64,000 nt of DNA from Cryptomeria japonica (Eukaryota; Streptophyta; Pinopsida; Cupressales; Cupressaceae): NCBI RefSeq assembly GCF_030272615.1, contig NC_081413.1:564450010-564514009 (forward strand), read 5' to 3'. This document shows, piece by piece, positions 36,885 through 49,140 of the stretch. A program made the position numbers and the translations under genes. Position 1 is the stretch's first letter; every line of letters starts with the position of its first letter. The notes below the pieces were generated by a model that made no database searches, was not told the origin of the DNA, and saw only the letters and a list, made by a program, of their open reading frames with translations.

Positions 36885-37455
36885 AAATGTGGAGGCGAAA
36901 AAAGTGAGACCGGGTGACTAGGACCTAATCCCGCTTTTGCCAACACATTGGGAATATGAAAGAGCCTAGGGAGATAGCTTACGTTGGCTACTTCTTGTGA
37001 GAAAGAGAGAGCCAAGGATTATTTCTTAGGGTTTATATTCCTCATGTTGTATGTGATGAGAAAAATAGGGTTTGATTGGTTAGTTAGACTAGGAGGTAAA
37101 GAATGAAGCACATATGAATTGAAATTGCACAATCTTGTAGATATGGAACTGAGATAGTGAAAGAAAACAAGGGGGAGTAATTTGGATGTGTACTTGATGC
37201 TGTAAAATGGACCAAACTAACCAGGACCAGGGTGCCATGGCCCTATCCCTAGGAAACTGACAAAAAGATGCAATTGAGACTCTACAAACTGAAGGTCCTG
37301 AACTTGCACCCTGCCAAAATTCACTGAAAAATGAGGGGGACCAGGGTGCCATGCCCGTATCCTCGGTAGGACCAGGGTGCCATGCCCTTGTACCTGATGG
37401 ATTTGGGGTAGTCTGAGACTTTTGGGCTGTCCTTGTGTTTTCTTCGGATTTGAAA

Positions 37456-37836
37456 TATAGGAGTTGAGAAAATACAACACCACAGGAGCTCAAATAATCT
37501 CTGCAAGCTGAAAAACCTGTTACAAGGAGAAGCAATGAAGCAAATCACAGAAGGAAAGAATACACAAGAAAAATATGCTCCAAAAGATGAGAGCTCAATA
37601 ATCTTCAAAATGTATTGTCAATAATAATCCTTCTTCATTCAATGAAAAGAAAGAACTCAACCTTTAATAGGTCAAGAAACCCTCAAAGGGAAAACCTAGG
37701 TTTGCACATAATAATTAATTAAAATAATTAATTATATGCACCTAAAGTTAGCTTAAGTGTAAAAGAGATAAAGGGAACTTAAATAATTAAACAAATAATG
37801 TTTAATTAATCATGTAAATACCTGAATACTCTAACA
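37456..37836 (-). repeat. Element D LTR 1
   Basis: Starts TATAGGAGTTG and ends CTCTAACA on the + strand. Preceded by TGAAA. Confidence 0.88.
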
Positions 37837-40024
37837 CCCCCCCTTAAGCTAGACTTAGGGAGAAGCTAAAACCTAGAATAGCTACTGAAAGCAATAAAGA
37901 TGGGTCTCGGCAACAAGGCCTGATCAGGTACCCAAATACAATGAAATCTCTATGAACTGGAGAAATAGAGAAAACCACGTGGGAACAAAACTCTACTCCA
38001 AAAAGAGATGGAAAAGAATACCACTGAAGCATGAAGAACCTGCAAACTCTGTCGAAGAATAACTGTTGATATGAAGAACCTCCACTGAACTAGAACATGA
38101 CCAGGTAGAGAAGACTATAATCTATATGAGTGCCCTCAAATGATACTACTCAAATCAGAAGGCAAACAAGGCAAACAACTGAAATCAAAGATACAGATGG
38201 CATGAAAACACCAAAGTCTAAAGCGCTGATCAATCAAACCATGGAAGCATTAGAACCAATAGGAAAAACCTCCCCATGATGCTGACAAGGGAGAGGGACA
38301 GGAACACTGAAAAGAACAGCCAAGAAAAACTGCATGACGAAGAATCAGGAACATCAAAGGTGCTGAGAAAAGTACATGGTGTTGTGGAAGGAACACTCAC
38401 TTGACACACATCATGAGGCAAATGTCATGGAAGAAACACTCACTTGAAAAAGGAAGATGGCAAACAACAGGCAAACATCAACCCCCTCATGACACTTTAT
38501 CAATAGTGCATGTACAACAAGGCACAAGATGTGCAAGATTCCAAGTAAACAATGCATGATGACACTTTATCTCAGTGCGTTTGCATAAATACAAGCTACA
38601 ATGATAATAAGATTGGAAATAGAAATGTGAACCAAAATAGAGACATCCTACTCAGAGAAGAGATCCCAGGACTTGAAACAACCACGATATCCACTAGAGT
38701 GCTGAAAAGAAAAAAACTGAATAAAATATGCATGGAGTAGAATCTGGAAATAAAACTCAGATGGATGGAAAGTATGTAGTACATGCTTTCCAAAAATATT
38801 TTTTTTTTCAAAAAATGGAGTTTGGATGCTCATTCTATGGCTCCAGGAGTGCAAAAAATAGACCTCACTTTGACAGAAAAAAAACATAGTCAAATAGAAA
38901 AATTGGAAAAAATTACCAACACCATGATGTCAGGCTCGGAACCAGCTTTCTGAAGCCTATTTGTTTTCAAAGAAATGACTCTGTATGTCCAAGATAGAGC
39001 CAAAAAACCAAACCCCCCTTGAAAAAAGGAGGTCTGCTGGCTCTTTGGTGGTCTGGTGGCCAGTTGGTGGCCGCCGGGTGGCATTCCGGTGGCTGGGTAG
39101 TGGTCGGCTAGAAAAAGGGGTCGCTGGGGCGGTGGGCTTGGGCAGTGGTCAGCCAGAAAAAGGGGTCACTGGGGCAGCGGGCTCGGGAAAAGTTATGAAC
39201 TAAGCGGCGCGGGGAGCAGGCGGTGACCGGGGCTGAGCGCTATCGTGGAGTTGAGCGCTGTCGGGGAGCTGAGTGGCGTGGGGAACAGAGGCCATTGTAG
39301 CGACGGTGGGCTCAAGTTCCAGCGACGGTCAGAGTTGGGGAAGCGGGGCGTAGGTGGAGGTTGGGAGTAGATCTGCCAGGGGTGTTGCAGCAGCGGTGGC
39401 CAGAGGCGGGGAGCCGGGGTCGGCAGGGGCTGGGGAAGCTAGAGGCCGGTGGGCATAGGGAGGCCGGCAGGGGGCCGAGTCGGTGGGAAAGAAGACACCG
39501 ACGACTGGCAAGGGCCAGTGAAAAATGATCGGCAGTAGGGGCCATGGAGCTGTACAGGCCTGCAAACATGGCAGGGGCCCCATGTTACCCTGCGTACCGT
39601 GGGTACCCCCATAAATTTTTGCCAAAAACAAAAAGAAAAATTTTAGAAAAAACATTTTTTTTCTTTTGCTTTTTTTGAAAGAAATTTTTTTTGATAAAAA
39701 AATAAAAATTCGGCCTGCATGCCGTAAAAAGGCAAAATAATTCTTTTGAATTTTTTTCTTGAACTGCGTGCCAGGGCCGTACTACCTGGATCTGGAGAAG
39801 AAAATGCTCCCAGAGGCTCATGAACCAAAATAGGTCAAATTTTATATGACCATAGGGGTTTTTGGGCCTTCTAAGAATGATGGCGAGGTCCATTTAGGCC
39901 CAAAGTGCTTAGAAAAAAGGTCAAACCCTAGGTACATAAAAAATTCCTGAAACCCCAGATCTGCTTCCAAAGCAAAATTCTCAAAACAAGAACAGATAGC
40001 TATAGTTCTGAAGCTCTGATACCA
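37837..40024 (-). other. Element D interior, copy 1
   Basis: 2.2 kb with no recognisable protein. A GC-rich island at about 39030-39600 (GTGGCCGCC, GGCCGG-type runs) contrasts with the AT-rich rest. Its - strand frames give Pro/Ala-rich low-complexity peptides (39312-39569, 39329-39655), which I do not count as genes. The primer site GCTCTGATACCA is at 40013-40024. Confidence 0.6.
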
Positions 40025-40402
40025 TATAGGAGTTGAGAAAATACAATATCACAGGAGCCCAAATAATCTTTGCAAGCTAAAAAACCTATTACAAGGAGAA
40101 GCAATGAAGCAAATCACAAAAGGAAAGAATACACAAGAAAAATATGCTCCAAAAGATGAGAGCTCAATAATCTCCAAAATGTATTGTCAATAATAATCCT
40201 TCATTCAATGAAAAGAAAGAACTCAACCTTTAATAGGTCAAGAAACCTTAAAAGGGAAAACCTAGGTTTGCACATAATAATTAATTAAAATAATTAATTA
40301 TATGCACCTAAAGTTAGCTTAAGTGTAAAAGAGATAAAGGGAACTTAAATAATTAAACAAATAATGTTTAATTAATCAAGTAAATACCCGAATACTCTAA
40401 CA
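40025..40402 (-). repeat. Element D LTR 2 (shared)
   Basis: The central LTR of the dimer, preceded by the tRNA-Met primer site and followed by the purine tract of the next unit. Confidence 0.88.
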
Positions 40403-42546
40403 CCCCCCCTTAAGCTAGACTTAGGGAGAAGCTAAAACCTAGAACAACTACTAAAAGCAATAAAGATGGGTCCCGACAACAAGGCCTGATCAGGTACCCA
40501 AATACAATGAAATCTCTATGAACTGGAGAAATAGAGAAAACCACGTGGGAACAAAACTCTACTCCAAAAAGAGATGGAAAAGAATACCACTAAAGCATGA
40601 AGAACCTGCAAACTCTGTCGAAGAATAACTACTGATATGAAGAACCTCCACTGAACTAGAACATGACCAGGTAGAGAAGACTATAATCTGTATGAGTGCC
40701 CTCAAATGATACTACTCTAATCAGAAGGCAAACAAGGCAAACAACTGAAATCGAAGATACAGATGACATGAAAACACCAAAGTCTTAGGAGCTGATCAAT
40801 CAAACCACGGAAGCATTAGAACCAACATGACAAACCTCCCCATAATGCTGACAAGGGAGAGGGACAGGAACACTGAAAAGAATAGCCAAGAAAAACTGCA
40901 TGACGAAGAATCAGGAACATCAAAGGTGCTGAGAAAAGTACATGGTGTCATGGAAGGAACACTCACTTGACACACATCATGAGGCGAATGTCATGGAAGA
41001 AACACTCACTTGACAAAGGAAGATGGCAAACAACAGACAAACATCAACCCCCTCATGGCACTTTATCAATAGTGCATGTACAACAAGGCACAAGATGTGC
41101 AAGATTCCAAGTAAACAATGCATGATGACACTTTATCTCAATGCATTTGCATAAATACAAGCTACAATGATAATAAGACTGGAAATAGAAACGTGAACCA
41201 AAATAGAGACATCCTACTCAGAGAAGAGATCCTACGACCTGAAACAACCACGATATCCACCACAGTGCTGAAAAGCAAAAAACTGAATAAAATATGCATG
41301 GAGCAGAATCTGAAAATAAAACTCAGATGGCTGGAAAGTATGCAGCACATGCTTTCCAAAAATATTTTCAAAAAACAGAGTTCAGATGCTCATTCTATGG
41401 CTCCTAGAGTGCAAAAACTAGACCTCACTTTGATTGGAAAAAAAACACAGTCAAACAACAAAATTAGAAAAAATTACCAGCACCATGATGTCAAGCTCGG
41501 AACCAACTTTTTGAAACCTATTCATTTTCGAAAAAATGACTCCGTATGTCTAAGATAGAGCCAAAAAACCAAACCCCCCCTGAAAAAGGCCAAAAAAGGA
41601 GGTTTGGTGGCTCTTTGGTGGTCCGGTGGCTAGTTGGTGGCGGCTGGGTGGTGTTCCGGTGGCTGGGTGGTGGTCGGCCAGAAAAAGGGGTCACTGGGGC
41701 GGTGGGCTCGGGCGGAGCGGTGAGTTGAGCGACGCGGGGAGCAGGCGGCGGCCTGGGCTGAGCGCTGCCGGGGAGTTGAGCGGCGCGGGGAGCGGAAGGC
41801 GCTGCAGCGACGGTGGGCTCAAGTTCCAGTGGCGGTCGGAGCTGGGGAAGTGGGGCGTAGGTGGAGGCTAGGAGAAGATCTGCCAGGGGCATTGTAGCGG
41901 TGGCAGCCGGAGGTGGGGAACTGGGGCCAGCGGGGGCTGGGGAAGCCGGAGGCTGGTGGGCACAGGTAGGCCGGCAGGGGGCCGGGCTAGCGGGAAAGAA
42001 GATGCCGACGGCTGGGGAGCCGGAGGCCGACGGGGGCTAGGGAAAAATGGCTGGCGGCAGGGGGCCATGGAGCTGTATGGGCTTGCAAACATGGCAAGGG
42101 CCCCACGGTACCCTGCGTACCATGGGTACCCCCATAAATTTTTGCCAAAAACAAAAATTTTTTTTTAAGAAAAAACTTTTTTTTCCTTTGCTTTTTTTGA
42201 AAGAATTTTTTTTTTAGTAAAAAAAAAAATTCAGCCTGCATGCCATAAAAAGGCAAAATAATTCTTTTGAAATTTTTTTCTCGAACTACGTGTCAGGGTC
42301 GTACGACCTGGATCTGGAGAAAAAAATGCTCCCAAAGGCTTAGGAACCAAAATAGGTCAAATTTTATATGACCATAGGGGTTTTTGGGTATTCTGAGCAT
42401 GATAGTGAGGTCCGTTTAGGACCAAAGTGCTCAGAAAAAAGGTCAAACCCTAGGTACATAAAAAATTCTTGAAACCCCATATCTGCTTCCAAAGCAAAAT
42501 TCTCAAAACAAGAACAGGTAGCTACAGATCTGAAGCTCTGATACGA
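40403..42546 (-). other. Element D interior, copy 2
   Basis: Homologous to 37837-40024 throughout, with the same GC-rich island at about 41590-42130. The primer site at 42535-42546 reads GCTCTGATACGA. Confidence 0.6.
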
Positions 42547-42927
42547 TATAGGAGTTGAGAAAATACAACACCATAGGAGCCCAACTAATCTCTGCAAACT
42601 AAAAAACCTATTACAAGGAGAAGCAATGAAGCAAATCACAGAAGGAAAGTATACACAGGAAAAATATGCTCCAAAAGATGAGAGATCAATAATCTCCAAA
42701 ATGTATTGTCAATAATAATCCTTCTTCATTCAATGAAAAGAAAGAACTCAACCTTTAATAGGTCAAGAAACCTTAAAAGGGAAAACCTAGGTTTGCACAT
42801 AATAATTAATTAAAATAATTAATTATATGCACCTAAAGTTAGCTTAAGTGTAAAAGAGATAAAGGAAACTTAAATAATTAAACAAATAATATTTAATTAA
42901 TCAAGTAAATACTCGAATACTCTAATA
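42547..42927 (-). repeat. Element D LTR 3
   Basis: Ends CTCTAATA. The following TGAAA matches the left flank. Confidence 0.88.
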
Positions 42928-43797
42928 TGAAACTCTTTCAAGGTACCTGTAACTGCATTGTAGTTGAAAAGAGAGGGTTCGAGTGGTTATATAGGGTTTT
43001 GCCTTAGTTAAACCCTTGTTTTGGTGATTTCCACGTCTACATAATTTACTGAAAATATGTGTGCTATAACCTTGTGTGTATGCAAGATCCTAGGATGAAT
43101 GCAAACAATCTAGAGAAACCCTAAAGAGTAAACCCTACATAATTGTAATTGACAGAGTAAAAGTGATCTAAAGCATGAATTTAATTATGTAAATTGATGT
43201 AATGAAGCTCATAAAATGACATGAAAACAACATGAAATCATACCAAAACCTAAGGGAGGGGTACAAGCCAATCTTCAGTCGGTGATGTATTATTCTTCAA
43301 TGTCTTCTAGTCTCCTAATTGATGATGAATTCTTGATGAATGTTGTTGAATATTGTTAAAGACTCCACATAAGATTTCACTACATAAAAGGCTCCTTGTG
43401 CTCGCTCCAACAACTTTTTCCTAAATTCCATTAGATCCATTCAACTGAAGAAAGAGTGCTCTTATGTATGAAACCCTAGATCTCAATTTCATCTTTAGGC
43501 TGACCTAGTATTTGAATTTCTCGCCAATCTTTTGGTGTTAAGCATTATAATATCATAGAATTATGCTCCCAAATTTTTTTGAAAAAAGCCAAGAACAGTG
43601 TGCACTTTGCACATGGTCCAACCAAATTTTTAGGACCGTAAGATATGATGATATTAGAGACAATCCCAAAGTTACAGCTGATTTTGAGGTGTTTTGATAT
43701 GCAAAATCGGGCCTTAAAGATCGAAATAGGAGATAATTAGGGTTTATGATTAAATGATTTATTGGAGGAATAAAATAAAAAGGGGCACACTTAGGGT

Positions 43798-44124
43798 TGT
43801 TATCACTATTTTGTCTATTGGGTGATTTTGTTCTCTAACTCGCTAAAGTCTGCAATTGTGCTTAGTTTCTTCATTTTTGCCTCTTAGGGTTATTGGTCTA
43901 AGGGTTTAAGGTTTTTGCAATTTACCATTTTCTATCTTAAAATCCCTGTGTTCTATTTCCTTGTTACTTTTTCCACTTAAGTGGAAGGGTCGGTCCATCG
44001 TGAGGAGAGGTTCCCCCTTTTAGTTTTTCCTTAGGCGGGTCTTTAATAATGTTTTAATTTTTTGCCTTCTCCTAAGTTTTTATTTCTTTGTCGGGCTTCA
44101 TAAAGATTGTGTAAGTTCTAATTG
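43798..44124 (+). other. Left end of element E
   Basis: T-rich, with no gene. It contains the terminal TGTTATCACTATTTTG. Confidence 0.5.
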
Positions 44125-45235
44125 ATCCAATGGTGTGCGCGATCTTGCAAAGATAAGATGCGTGAAATTTACCTTTCGTGAAGTGGCAAAAAGGTGGCGG
44201 GCCTGGGTAAAGCAATCGCAAGGAAGGCTAAAGGACAAATATCTTTCGGTAGATCTAACGGTCCACGTTGTTTCGCAATGAAAAGATGGGCGAGGTTTAT
44301 CCTTCACGAAGTAGCAAAAGATTGGTGGGCCCAAAAAGTAAGCTAAAGAATGAGTTAAGAATCATGCATCTTGTTCATGATATAGTGGTCGATACTATTT
44401 CGCATGGAAAAGATGTGCGAAGTTTACCTTTCGCGAAGTAGTGAAAGGGCACTAGGCCCAGCGAAAGGGTGGCTTGCAGGATAAAAGAAGTTCATCTCCA
44501 AGAAGATCCAACAGTGCACGTTGTTTCACAGCCCAAAGCAACATGAAGTTTACTTTTCATGAAATAGCGAAAAGGAGTTGGCGGTTACGCGGCGGATGAG
44601 GTGGCAATATAGTTGGATGTCTAGCTAAGGTAAAAGTTGATCTGTCAGTAGGACACATGGCTCTGAATGGATCGTGAGGGGCCCGTTTGATTAAGTGGCA
44701 ATATTGATGAAATCCACAGCTAGATAAGACATGTGGCGGTTCCGATGTGGAGACCGACAGAGTTCTTGAACGAATGAATGACCAACACGTAGGGGCTATT
44801 TGCTGAAAATTGGTAGGACAAGTGGATTCCGCGTAGAGGGCCCACTTTGAAGGTTAAAGGAGTTAAAAGCTATGCATCTCAAAATTGATCCAATGATGCA
44901 TGCTGTTTCGCATGGTGAAGATGCGAGGTGATTAACCTTTGCGAAACAATGAAAACCATTAGCGGTGATGGTTTTATGTGGTTAGTTAAATAGACTAGCA
45001 GTCACTGTGGAGAGTAACAGTCGAGCAGATGATAGAAGATCCAACGGTTAGCGCTATTTCGCATGAAAAAGATGCATGAGATTTTTGCTTCGCAAAATAG
45101 CGAAAGGAAGGTGGAGCCCATTTCTAAGCAGGATGACCCAGGTAAGGTAAAGAACGTGCATGTTTTTCAGGATTTGATGGACGGTGTTGTTTCACAATGA
45201 AAAGATGCGAGGTTTTTATCTTTCACAAAAAAATG
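44125..45235 (+). repeat. Iterated palindrome-containing repeats of element E
   Basis: Seven imperfect units of about 65 bp start near 44125, 44256, 44383, 44503, 44887, 45048 and 45170. Each has the order ATCCAACGGTG, TGTTTCGCA, AAAAGATGCG, then CTTTCGCGAAGTAGCGAAA with variants. The last part is an inverted repeat of TTTCGC and GCGAAA around a short loop. The first four units are spaced about 120-130 bp, the others farther apart. Confidence 0.75.
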
Positions 45236-45552
45236 AAAAAGGCAAGACACTTAGAAAATTCTTTGCGATCCGTTGGAGCCATATTTCTAATTCAATTGTG
45301 AATTGATTACCGAAGCATGTGGCTTAATGTTTCTATTCAATGCTCAATTGCTGTAATAAGCTTCACATCAGCTGAAACTTTGGCGTCATTTCGAAGAGTC
45401 TTGCAGAGGAACCAATGCACAAAGAGAATTTCTTCAGGCCAACAAGTAAGTTTTGCATATTGCTTGACAGTTACAGTTTGAATTGGTATCACTGGGTGCT
45501 TGAATTCTCAGAGGTCTGTTTAAGTTTTAATTGAAATAGCTGTAATTCAAAG
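45236..45552 (+). other. Probable 5' UTR of the element E gene
   Basis: About 320 bp before the ATG. A GTAAGT at about 45448 and TTCTCAG at about 45506-45512 could be the ends of a small 5'-UTR intron. This is a motif-only suggestion. Confidence 0.35.
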
Positions 45553-48500
45553 ATGGCACCATGAAGAGATTTCATAGGGAAGGTGAATTATCAGGAGAGA
45601 GCCATTAGTGATGATTTTTTAGAACAATTAATTATGTCTACTAATGCCACATCTAAAATGAAAGAATTAGTGCCCAAGGCTCCCCCTCTGAGAATTGGCG
45701 ACGGTTTGTATGACAAAGGGAACTGGTTAAGGGATTCATAGATAGGGATATCAGGTCTGGGACTCTTCAAAGTGGGATTTGGCTAGAGAAATTCCTCTAC
45801 TCCAATGAATAGTATATAGGAGTTAGATGTTGGAAAGCTCATAGTCCCTGGGGTTTTCATGGATGTGGACCTGTTGACCTAGATTGCAAATAAATATGAC
45901 CTTGTTGCTAGATGTGTGAGAAATGTAAATGGGGGGTCATTAATTGAAATAAATGATGATTTTAGGAAAGTATTAAGACTCAGTGAGGTGTCAAATTATT
46001 TAGAGCCCATCAATTTTGAAACACTTGCATAGGTCTATAATGTGTAGAGAGATCACCTCAGGAGTGACCCTTTGAAAGAATTTTTTGTCAAAATAGGAGG
46101 ACTGACTGTTTTAGGCCCTAGCACCATGGAACCCTTCTCTCTAAATCTATTTACTTTGAGGGCTAAAGAGATGTATTGGTCCCTATGTCAGATTTTTGAG
46201 GAAGATGCTAAAACAACCATGCCAACCCACTATATGCTCATGTTAGCACAAATTTTGAACCCATCTCTGGCAGTAACTTTTGAATTTGCACCTTATCTTA
46301 CTGATGCCATTCATGAAGGGTTGATGGGGATAAAAAATGCTAAGGTAGACAAACCTTTTGGATGGTATTCTCTTCTTATGCACATGTTTTTATTCAAGGG
46401 TGCTAATTATTTTGCTAATGATATGGACCTGATTAAGGAAAATGATGATGAGGAGATGCTTGTTTAATTATGGAGCATAATTTTGTCTTGGGATAGAGAG
46501 GATGTGAGTTACTTGAAGTTTGATAGATGTTTTGAATCTAGGCTTAGGATCCTCTTGTGCCCACAAAACCCTAGGATCCCTAAAGCTCTCTTAGAGTTCC
46601 TTAGGCCTAAGGAATTCGCTCAAGATATTAAGATTGTGCATAATTGGGGTGACATATACTTGTACCTTGTCTCTACTATGTTTAGAGTTTATGGTTTTAG
46701 AGGAGCTCCATATTTTCTCCCCTATCAAGTCGCATTGAAGATAGGAATTACAGAGGTCTTGAGGCAAATAGGAGGTTTGCAAGAAGCAGAATTAACAAAT
46801 AGGGGGAAAGGGACAATTTTCCCAACTGTCACCATTGCAGATCAATTTGTAATCACCAAGGGTGGTTGGAAACATTTTGATGATTTCTTTCAGCCATACA
46901 GGTTGTCTACTGCAGTGTCAAGGTTTTCTGACCTTGAAGACTTCTTTAATGGTATGTTCAAGAAGAGAGCCACATGTAAAGGCAGATCACACCAGTTCCA
47001 TTTTCCTGAGGATTTGATCAGAAATGAATTCAACCTAGATGAATAGGAATTGAGAAAGGAAAAATGGATAGCATATAAAAGGGCTCTTGATTTTATCCAC
47101 CAATTTGATATTGGTTATGACCCTTTGTCTAGTTTTACTCCCTTTGAGGAAAAGGCTAAATTCTTGATACTTTATTTTGAAGATTTAATGCAGACCTTAA
47201 AGGAGAAAAGGGAAGTTATATTGAAAAATGATCCTGAAAAGACTAAGTTGGTTCTAGCCAAGCCTGCCTTTGCTAAGGCCATCCCTCTAGGTGAATATGT
47301 GATGCACAAGAGGCCAAAATATAATGTGTTGGTGCTAGTCAGGGGTGAGCCTTCTAATTTAAAGGGGAAAAGAGCAATAGAAGATGTAGTTGAAATCCAA
47401 GATTCCCCTAAAAGGAAAAGGGTGGGAAAAGAGGTGCAAACAGGTGAGCCTTTATACTCTCCATCCCAATCCCCAATCCATGTCGGAGATGAACATGCAG
47501 TGGCTGAGCAATTATTGCAGTTAGGAAGCCTTGGGGAGATTGCCTATACTTATGAAGAAGTACAAAAAGGGATGCCTGAAGAACCACCAAGTGCTGAAAT
47601 GGATTTGACTGTAGAGGAGTTTAAAGGAAAAGAGTTAGACCCTATCATCAAATAGGCCAGTGAAGAATTCCTGGCTGATAATAATTTTGTTACAACAAGA
47701 TCTTTCATGCAATTTGTTTGGAAGCAAAATATAGAAAAATTCAAAGCCAAATGTGAAAAGAGGAAAAGTGAACAACCCCACAAAGATGCATCTGCAATGG
47801 AGGAAGAAGTAAAATGACAAATGATGACAGGATTCAAAACCATTACTCCTAAGCAGGGGAGAGAAATGGTAGCAAAAGCTGGTGTCCTAATTCTCCCTAA
47901 GTGGGATATAGCAGATGCACTAGTGCTCGAAGCAGTAAGGAAAGAAACAAAGCCCTTGGAAGGAGTGACATTTAGCAAGGACCATGCTACTTTGGTCATG
48001 TGGTCTCTAAGGAGGGAGGAGAGCAAAAAGAGGAAGGACATTTCAAGGTCCAACTACCATGGAGGTATGATTGTGAAAAGAGTGCAGGACACAAGGGTAG
48101 TAGAAGCTGCCAGCATAGTTTTGGAATTAACAAAATTCAGTGTAGCAGTAGCCAAGAAGGAAGCCAAGGGAAAAGTTGATCTCCAAGTAAAACTAGAGAT
48201 GATTCTAAAGGCTTATAATGAGGCAAAAGGGGAGATAGCCCACAAGGATAGCATAATTGCCAAGTTGAAGAATCAATTAGCAGGGCAATACCAGAAAGGT
48301 GAATCTTCTACTTTAATGATTGCCTCCTCTCCAACAAAACCTCCATCCACCAGTCCAATCATTGAATTTCCCCCTTCTCCTATGACTTCTGGTTTTCAAT
48401 CAACTGAGAGCATAAAAGATGAAGTGGAAAAGTTGAAGCAGGCTCAAGCCCTGTTTGCAAGTAAGTATGAGGAAAAGGTCAGAGGCACAATCTTGAATTT

Positions 48501-49140
48501 TGCTGACATAGTAGGAGATTCTATTGTGTACATTTATATGAAAAGAATTTTGAACATGTTGATTGATCTGAAAGAAGGCAAGGCTACTCTGGAGCCAATT
48601 TTGAATAAGTGGATGCCTAGAGAGGTGGATTTGGAACTTATGTGTTCATCTTATGAAGAGGCAGAGGCTGATGCAAATATTAAATCCACTTGTGAGTTAG
48701 TGAAAGGCATGACCAGGTTAGCAGAAGGAAGAGCTAGTGTAGAGAGAAAGGCCAACTTGCGCAGAAAAGAATATGCTAACCATAAGTTTGAACTGTTTCC
48801 TGGGGGTTTTGTTAGTTCAATTTAGTTGAAGGATGAAAAGGTGTGGCTAGATGAGCTAGGATATAACTTGTCTCAACGGATAAATGAAGTCATCAATACA
48901 GATGACACATCTTTATTTATTCAGACAATTGAAGAAATTGAGAAAATGAAGTCACATTATGGTTTTTTGGAGACAGAGGTTAAGCAATTAAGAAACACAT
49001 GGAAAAGGTTGAATAAATTGAAGAAGAAAATTGTTAACTTCTCTAGGCTTGGTGATGATGTGTTCCAAGAATGGAAAAACAAGTATGCAGTGCAAGAAGC
49101 AGAGGTTCAAGAACAGTTAGAAGATGTTGCAACGGAATAA
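45553..49140 (+). pseudogene. Element E gene, 1,195-codon decayed ORF, unknown
   Basis: One frame runs from the ATG at 45553 (context AAAGATGGC) to the TAA at 49138. It has 12 internal stops (TAG at 45739, 45784, 45817, 45880, 46030, 46045, 47044, 47653 and 48823; TGA at 45562 and 47815; TAA at 46465) and no frameshift. Residues 1-600 are a folded-looking, mainly helical region, for example FAPYLTDAIHEGLMGIK and WYSLLMHMFLFKGA. At about residue 620 lies SPKRKRVGKE, a likely nuclear localisation signal. Residues about 950-1190 are rich in Lys and Glu and look like coiled coil. No transposase, RT, protease or integrase motif was seen. The layout (helical N-terminus, basic signal, coiled-coil tail) resembles the second ORF of element C. 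I do not recognise the family. Confidence 0.6.

Larger units (their letters stand above)
37456..42927 (-). mobile_element. Element D: tandem dimer of a short LTR element
   Basis: Three near-identical LTRs of about 380 bp (37456-37836, 40025-40402, 42547-42927) enclose two homologous 2.1-2.2-kb interiors. The LTR begins TATAGGAGTTGAG on the + strand and ends CTCTAACA, followed by a run of C and CTTAAGC (the purine tract of the opposite strand). Before LTRs 2 and 3 is GCTCTGATACCA or its variant, the initiator tRNA-Met primer site on the - strand. TGAAA flanks the whole unit (37451-37455 and 42928-42932). No RT, protease or integrase is present. The LTR ends are TG...TA on the - strand, which is non-canonical. 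Confidence 0.88.

Noticed and set aside
39312-39655. Pro/Ala-rich ORFs in element D
   Set aside because: Overlapping frames in a GC-rich low-complexity island, with no domain. I kept the island as a feature and not the ORFs.
43803-43810. CACTA at the left end of element E as a sign of a CACTA transposon
   Set aside because: The right end has no TAGTG, the duplication is 5 bp rather than 3 bp, and the block boundary lies five bases earlier.
45484-45496. TGGTATCACTGGG as an initiator tRNA-Met primer site in element E
   Set aside because: Only the first eight bases match. No LTR end precedes it and no second LTR exists at the right end.
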